Source: Coriolopsis trogii
Taxonomy: Eukaryota; Basidiomycota; Agaricomycetes; Polyporales; Polyporaceae
Assembly: GCA_020543525.1 (NCBI GenBank)
Contig: JAHYIO010000037.1
Span: 1,364,001-1,428,000 of the forward strand
Length of the DNA stretch: 64,000 bases
Direction: 5' to 3'
The notes under the pieces are model-generated. The model was given only the letters and a program-made list of their open reading frames with translations, was not told the origin of the DNA and did not search any database. This document shows positions 58,462 through 64,000 of this stretch, in pieces. The position numbers were made by a program, and so were the translations under genes. Positions within the stretch are counted from its first letter, which is position 1, and each line of letters starts with the position of its first letter.

Positions 58462-59448
58462 ATGGGCAAGTCACAGAGCAAACTCTCGCCGGAGCAGCTC
58501 GCCGATCTCCAGAAACACACCTACTGTGCGTGTGTTTAATCGCTCACGCTCAAGCCGTGACACTCACAAGACATGCCCCCTCTCAGTCGATAAGCGAGAA
58601 CTACAACAGTGGTACGTTCACGCGCCCTCGCCCAATCGCGATGCATCTTCAACGTGTGTCTCACTTTCGTCTCCTGCCTTTCGTGCCTGTTCGCCTTCTT
58701 CCGCACTTGTTCTCCCTACCCGCCCCGCGCCGCCGTGCGCTCTTTGATGCCCATCGCTCGTCGGCAGGTACAAAGGATTCCTGAAGGACTGCCCCTCCGG
58801 CCAGCTCGACAAGGCCGAGTTCAGCCGAATATACAAACAGTTCTTCCCCTTTGGCGACCCCGGCGAGTTCGCAGACTACGTCTTCAACGTCTTTGACGAG
58901 AACAAGAACGGCACCATCGACTTCAAGGAGTTCATCTGCGCACTCAGCGTCACGAGCCGCGGCCGGTTAGACGAGAAGCTGAAATGTGCGTATGCCTCTT
59001 CTCCCGCGCGTCCGTTCCACTCTCGGTCGCAACTCCGCACTGACGGGCGTGCGTGCTGGCTCCAGGGGCATTCCAACTGTACGACATCGATGGCGACGGG
59101 TTCATCACATACGCCGAGATGCTGCAGATCGTCCAGTCGATATACAAGATGACCGGGCAAATGGTCAAGCTCCCTGTGGACGAAGACACCCCAGAGAAGG
59201 TTCGTCTTTGCATCGAAGCCCGTAGAATTACTTCTCATCGACGCTCTTCTGTGACTGCACAGCGGGTCGACAAGATCTTCCGCAACATGGACAGGGATAA
59301 GGACGCCAAGCTAACATACGACGAGTTCGTGGAGGGAAGCAAACAGGACCCGACGATCGTGCAGGTGTGTACGCCGCGTTGTGATGTCGTACAGTTCAGA
59401 CTAATGAGATCCTCCCAGGCGCTATCACTATACGACGGACTTGTATAG
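58462..59448 (+). CDS. NCS1: Neuronal calcium sensor 1 / frequenin
   Basis: Ncs1 (yeast Frq1) is a small calcium sensor that activates the PI4-kinase Pik1/Stt4 type enzymes at Golgi and plasma membranes. [20 protein letters not shown] carries the N-myristoylation signal (Gly2). Exons then give [29 protein letters not shown] and the four EF-hands. The first is degenerate ([11 protein letters not shown]); EF2 is [15 protein letters not shown]3 is [13 protein letters not shown] and EF4 is [13 protein letters not shown]. The protein ends [20 protein letters not shown] then LV, the standard family end. Length is about 190 residues, as expected. Every frame is kept across the five introns I could place. 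Confidence 0.95.
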
Positions 59449-59739
59449 TAGGATAGAGGCGGGGATCGGATTGTCTGACTGTGCCGTGTTTCCTGTGAGT
59501 GAAGGAGTAGAGCACCTCCAATCTCTCGATTCTTGGCCATGACGTAAGTGGAGGTGCTAACCCTCCTATGCGCCCAGTGATACCGGACGTTCACTTCTTG
59601 CGCGCCGCGGTATGGACTCTACCTTGAGGCTGTATACGTACGACTTGTGACGATGTACGCAGTGTTGTAGACAACGAATGTAATATCATTATGGATAATA
59701 TGCGCCGCGGATGTGTAACATCTAGCACCAAGCAAGCCA

Positions 59740-61127
59740 TCAAGCGGGTAGCCTACCGTACTTCTTCAGTATCCTCGTGTCGACGTCCTTCGCGATCCAC
59801 GAATGCAAGCCCTCGGAGAACTCGAGGTTGTCCCGCTCCGCCTTGAACAGCTTGTTGAAGTCTTGGGCCTGGCCAGGCTGGGGGCTTGCTGCGGCAGCTG
59901 CCGCGAACGGCGTGGTCATGTTCCGCGAAGAGTCGGCAGCTGATAGCGAGCGACCGCGAACAGAAGGACGAGAAGCAGGGCACAGCTCCGTCAGCGCGCG
60001 GCTACGGAACGGATGGGAGCACAGAGACAGACGCACAGTTCTCTCCTCCGAGGATGAGCCGGTACAGGCCGTTCAGTCCAAAGAAGTTGAGGAAGTACCA
60101 GGAGAGCGAGGACACCCAGCGCACGTCCATGTCGGGAGTCTCGACCCCGCGCTGGAGCATGCTCTTGAAGCCCAGCGTGAGGGGAAAGGGGAGCTTGACT
60201 GGTGGACGTCGTCGATACGGCGGACGTGTGGGAGATCACATGGGTGGTCAGCTACTGCAGCGGAGGAGCAGGGGGAGGGTTCTCGCGCGTCGCGTTCAAA
60301 CGATACATGGAAGGAGCCTGAGCGGACAGAAGCCCCAGCGCGCGAAGGGGCAAACGGATTGGACTGGAAGGAGGTCGATGGAGAAGATTGACACAAGGAG
60401 GGGATAGTCCCAACAGAAAGCACGAATCGAAGATGCAAAATACAAGGATGGGGATGAATGGCACACTCACTGAGGACGAAGCCCTGGAAGAAGAAATTGA
60501 TCCAGCCCATGATGACCATCTGTGGGACCATCATCACCATCTGCGTCTTCATGCCTGCCATCATGCCGTCCATCGCGTTCGGGTCTGTGAGGGGGTTTGG
60601 GGGTGCGCTGGCCGGCGCGTCCGCCTTCGGAGGGCCATCCTTGAGATACGTCCCGTCCGCGAATGCCTGCGAAAGATGTTGGGAGATCGCCTTGTAATGC
60701 GCTGGAGGGAGCGGGGAGTTTGCCGAGGTCGCACGGAGGATCTGAGACCGTACGAGGGCTCGTCTGTGCCAGAGAAGAGCCGCACATGCGTGGTGAGGAG
60801 GGAACGAGCATGTGGCAGGACGGACGGGGACACGTACTGTTCCCGGAGGGCGTTTCTTGGCAGTTTCTTGGGAGGCGACTGAAGCAAGAGGACAACATAG
60901 TGCCGCAGAATGCCCACGAGAATCTGTAGCATAGAACAGTCCGCAGGAGTTTTGGGAGGCACATGGACAGGCCTGTGCGTACCATGACCACGGTGATTGG
61001 GAACAGGACCCAATCCCGTATTTGGGGGTCGAGATACAGCGACACTCTAAGCGCAGCAGCATGACAGAGTTAATCCAGCATGAACAGAGCGCAACGAGAC
61101 AACAGAGACATACGTAGAGCTCGTCAT
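59740..61127 (-). CDS. EMC3: ER membrane protein complex subunit 3
   Basis: EMC3 is an Oxa1/YidC-related core of the EMC insertase that places helices into the ER membrane. The first coding exon is only 14 nt (61114-61127); with it, the protein starts [20 protein letters not shown] then [59 protein letters not shown] and [20 protein letters not shown] lead to the central insertase helices [36 protein letters not shown] and [20 protein letters not shown] follow; the first residue or two of the former depend on a splice join. The protein ends [17 protein letters not shown]. The GTG at 61045 is not the start. Confidence 0.93.
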
Positions 61128-61428
61128 GGTGGAAGTTTAGGGAGAGGTGAATGCCACCGGCAACGACCGCGCACTCTACTCAACGCTCATCACAAGCGCT
61201 TTCTCCAAGCCGCCGGGCCGCAGGTGCGCCTCCAGTCCTCGACTGTAAATCTTGTCTCCGGAATCGCCGAAAGGCTCAGATGGGCATGTAAGTGGGTTAC
61301 CAGTTTCGACTTGGACATGCCCAGCAAGATATAGTTAATGAGTGCGTGTATGGTACAATTGTACGATAAATATTTTCGTGTTTCAATTAATGAGAGTTCG
61401 TGATCCGGGTCCCGGAATCCTTCACCAC
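61128..61428. other. Gap between EMC3 start and GH71 end
   Basis: The 301 bp should hold the EMC3 promoter and the GH71 3' end; an AT-rich part (61330-61400) lies near the GH71 stop. Confidence 0.45.
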
Positions 61429-62910
61429 CTATGCAATGTGGACGACCTGATAATTAAAGTTGCAGATACCGTTGGTGCTCGCAACCACATCCTGCGTGCT
61501 GCTGCCCGCACCCATGATCCTCCCGCTCGCGTCTACGAGCTCGACGCGCTGGGCCCCGGTCGTGAGCGCGACGCTGGCAAAGTTGAGGCCCGCCTTCGTC
61601 GGGAGGGTCGCGACGGTGTTTCCGCCCGAGATGACACGGATGGTAGCCCCGTTGGTGTTCGCAGGGAGGAGAACTGCGACGTTGACGACGTCCTCAGCAG
61701 CATCGGCTCCGTCGGGCTTCCCCAGGCCGTCCGTACCGCACGAGACGTCCTTGAGCTGGGTGCGGTACCAGAATGCGCCCGCGAAATCACCGAAGGGAGT
61801 AACGGCGCTGATGTCCTTGGCACCCTTCTTGTAGGCGGCGATGAAGGGCGCGAGAATGTGCTGCCAGGCGGTGTGGTCGAAGCCGTTCGAGTACGCTTGG
61901 ATGGCGGGTACGCCGGTGATAGCCTCGGGCCAACAGTTGCCGATGTAGTGCGACTCGCCCGAGTCGTTCCAAGTGATGATCTCGACGAAATCGGGCTGGA
62001 GCTCAAGGACCTGGCCGATGCGGAGGGGCAGGTTGAGCTCGCCGCGACGGTACCAGTTCTGGCTTGGGTCGATGTGCTTGAACTGGAGCGAGGACAGTGC
62101 TGTGGGATTGCCTTCGGTCAGAACCATATTAAATCGTGCCAGGAGTATAAGATGCGTACGCATCATGTAGAGCTTGCCTGCGGCGTGAGCGGCCTGGAGG
62201 CCTGCCTGATCCTTGGCCGAGCTCACGTTGACAGCACCCTCGCCAATCTGGGGCCATGCCGACTCCCAGCTGAGTACACCGTCGACCACAGGGAAGTTGT
62301 TGAAGAAGGTCGCATCATATGCAGGGCTGTTGAAACCAGCGAAGTCGTCAAAGTCGGGAATGAAGAACGGGTCGATGCCTGCAGCCTTGAGGGGATCCTT
62401 GAGCTGCGACTGCCATCCTGCGTTGGCGTTGGCGGCACCAAACGTCTTTGCACCGCCGTTGAAAGTGCTGATGAAAGGCCGGCCATCGTGATAGTAGTAG
62501 GCGGGGTTGTTGACGTATTGGTTGAAAAGGGGAAGGAAGGTTGATGGCTGGTCGAGGACGTTCATGTCGAAGGAGAAGAAGAGCTTGAAGTCGTTCTGCT
62601 GGGCGGCGTCGAAGAGCAGCTTAACCGCGAAGGTGGTGAACTCGGCGTTGGCATCCTGGACGTTCAGAGCGAAGGCATCGAGCCCCATGTTCTTCGCGTC
62701 CTGGACGTCCTTGATCGCCTCATCGGCACCACTCATACCACCGATCTATGTTACAAAAGTCAGCATGTGTGTTAATGCGTCGAGCATCGCTCGGTAGAAT
62801 GCGCCTACCAAGTAATGACCGAAGACACCCTTTAGGTCTGCCTGGGCGCGGCCCACCAGACCTGCTAGTGTGCTGAAGATGGCGAGGGCGGAAGTTGTCG
62901 AGAGACGCAT
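61429..62910 (-). CDS. Secreted alpha-1,3-glucanase (mutanase), GH71
   Basis: GH71 enzymes hydrolyse alpha-1,3-glucan, a fungal cell-wall polymer. The signal peptide MRLSTTSALAIFSTLAGLVG-RAQA precedes DLKGVFGHYLIGGM, the standard GH71 opening. MGLDAFALNVQDANAEFTTF, FKLFFSFDMN and YYYHDGRPFISTFNGG follow, then FFIPDFDDF, GVLSWESAWP and LQFKHIDPSQNWYRRGELNL. DFVEIITWNDSGESHYIGN is the highly conserved region near the catalytic acids. Two introns are seen: one after GHYL and one of 57 nt or so near 62110-62165, which is in frame but when removed restores YMMPLSSLQFKHI. The C-terminal 110 residues form a beta-rich module. No separate carbohydrate-binding module is recognised. Confidence 0.94.
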
Positions 62911-63592
62911 TGTGCAGTACGTTGGCCCAAACTACCTCCGAGGTGGTTGTATATATACTCAGTAGCACGAGCGTCACATCCCAGGTCGCATGTCATTTTC
63001 GGAGTCATATCATGATGTCGGCGTTTGTAATCTCGTTCGCATTCGACGAACCAAGCCTACGCGAAGGTCCGTGTCATGTCGGTAGTTTGAAGCTCGACCG
63101 GATATGTTGTCGTCATGCTGAGTGACCCCAGTACGCTTGGCCGGGGGAACTCGTTGGTGTCTAGGCTGAGATGGTCCGCATGGCGAAGCACAGGGAATGT
63201 GTCGAGAAGGAGGTGTGCAGGCATTGCCAGGCAATCATGTGAGGATGCTGCCCGGCAATGCATATGGCCCCAAGGCTGTGTGGCAGTGAGCATCGTCAAA
63301 TTCGTGATGGTCGTCTTGGGTCACCAGATCGCCATCAATGTTTTTCGGTGAGACGCCCATGGCCTCAAACACTTCGTTCCTTACACAGCCACCGTACCTC
63401 GTCCCTTTCTCTGTCTTCTTCCATTTTCCGTCGCTTCGTCCGCTCGTATGGACATTGTCTGCACAAAGACTGACAAGGCCAACATTCTTCACGTACTACG
63501 AGAAAGGACAGACAGAGCATATATGGCTCCTACGGCTGTCGACGGTCTCATAGCACTCCTGCGCTATCCACATCTCGCACGAAACTGCCGCC
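62911..63592. other. Shared upstream stretch of GH71 and MYND genes
   Basis: The 682 bp between divergent starts contain no gene I recognise. The GH71 side has a TATA box. Confidence 0.5.
62950..62957 (-). promoter_or_regulatory. TATA-like box of the GH71 gene
   Basis: TATATATA lies 40-47 nt upstream of the GH71 start codon, which would leave a very short leader. Confidence 0.45.
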
Positions 63593-64000
63593 ATGAATCG
63601 CTCACGCTCATCCTTCTGCTCCAAGCCAGGGTGCACCAAGGCAGCCTCAGATCAAATCAATTGTTCCCGGTGCCATAAGGTCTTCTACTGCGCCCGCAAG
63701 CACCAAATGGCGGTACGTCCAGGACGGGGATCCCCGTCAGAATCACTCAAGCGCAGCTCAAACCTCACCCTCGTCTCCCCAGGACCTCAAACGGCACAAG
63801 GCGCAGTGCACCAACCCCGGCCCTCCTGTCTGCAATCGCCCCGCCCCGCCACTCAACCTCCCCCTCGGCGGCGGAACGTCCGAACCCAAGCGCCCCATCA
63901 ACCTCGTCCTCTTCCCCGCGAGCGGGATACCGGCCACGATCATCACGATGGACTGCTTCCTGCGCGAGAGCCCGGTCTACGTCGGCCTGAGCGAGGACTG
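63593..64000 (+). CDS. MYND zinc-finger protein, N-terminal part, cut by window end
   Basis: The first exon, 63593-63712, encodes MNRSRSSFCSKPGCTKAASD and INCSRCHKVFYCARKHQMA; a 70-nt intron is followed by DLKRHKAQCTNPGPPVCNRP. The metal ligands of a MYND finger are visible as C9, C14, C24, C27, C33, H45 and C49; the usual second Cys of the YCSxxC pair is replaced by His37. MYND fingers bind proline-rich peptides. The exon continues with a PINLVLFPASGIPATIITMD segment that runs off the window, so the rest of the protein and its class (for example MYND-type transcription regulator or enzyme) are unknown. Confidence 0.85.
   Translation, partial: MNRSRSSFCSKPGCTKAASDQINCSRCHKVFYCARKHQMAVRPGRGSPSESLKRSSNLTLVSPGPQTAQGAVHQPRPSCLQSPRPATQPPPRRRNVRTQAPHQPRPLPRERDTGHDHHDGLLPAREPGLRRPERGL

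Overview
The window looks like chromosomal DNA of a basidiomycete fungus, most likely an Agaricomycete (possibly a wood-rotting polypore; this is inferred from gene content and not proven). Genes sit close together on both strands. Most are broken by many introns of about 50-70 nt with GT..AG ends, codons are GC-rich, and the products are typical of that class: a CCCH protein with a DUF7923-type domain, a WW-plus-membrane protein, a GH71 glucanase and a KCH1 potassium transporter. There are no bacterial operons, rRNA genes, convincing tRNA genes or CRISPR arrays. Gene coordinates run from start codon to stop codon and include introns. I placed exon joins by eye from splice signals, reading frame and family conservation.

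Layout, left half: a RhoGDI gene cut by the window edge (-); a CCCH zinc-finger protein (-); 2.6 kb with no recognisable gene; a sugar transporter with a 4-nt microexon (+); CDT1 (+); a Gfo/Idh/MocA oxidoreductase (-); a conserved unknown (+). Then comes a run of three proteasome genes: PRE3/beta1 (-), RPN12 (+) and PRE10/alpha7 (-). PRE3 and RPN12 share a 209-bp promoter gap, and PRE10 shares a 242-bp gap with a NUP82/NUP88 nucleoporin (+). After these lie a WW-domain membrane protein (-), a CSC1/OSCA-type channel (+) and the nucleoporin NSP1 (+), which in yeast is a direct partner of Nup82.

Layout, right half: a thiol methyltransferase (+), a DHA1-type MFS drug transporter (-), a 512-bp MITE with 8-bp target duplications, an intronless TetX-like FAD monooxygenase (+), a KCH1 potassium transporter with a nonapeptide-repeat tail (+), and IMP2 mitochondrial protease (-). 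A repeat-rich stretch follows, carrying a complete and apparently young Ty1/copia LTR retrotransposon (46843-51505) that landed inside an older diverged repeat. Then come ATE1 arginyltransferase (-), a PROPPIN of the Atg18/Hsv2 group (-), a cysteine-rich unknown (-), NCS1/frequenin (+), EMC3 (-), a secreted GH71 alpha-1,3-glucanase (-), and a MYND-finger gene cut by the window end (+).

How the genes fit together: most are housekeeping. Three encode parts of one machine, the 26S proteasome (a catalytic beta subunit, an alpha-ring subunit and a lid subunit). Two encode partners in the cytoplasmic nuclear-pore subcomplex. ATE1 feeds substrates to the proteasome through the Arg/N-degron route. 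The accessory material (transporters, TetX-like enzyme, methyltransferase, transposons) lies mostly between about 30 and 51.5 kb.
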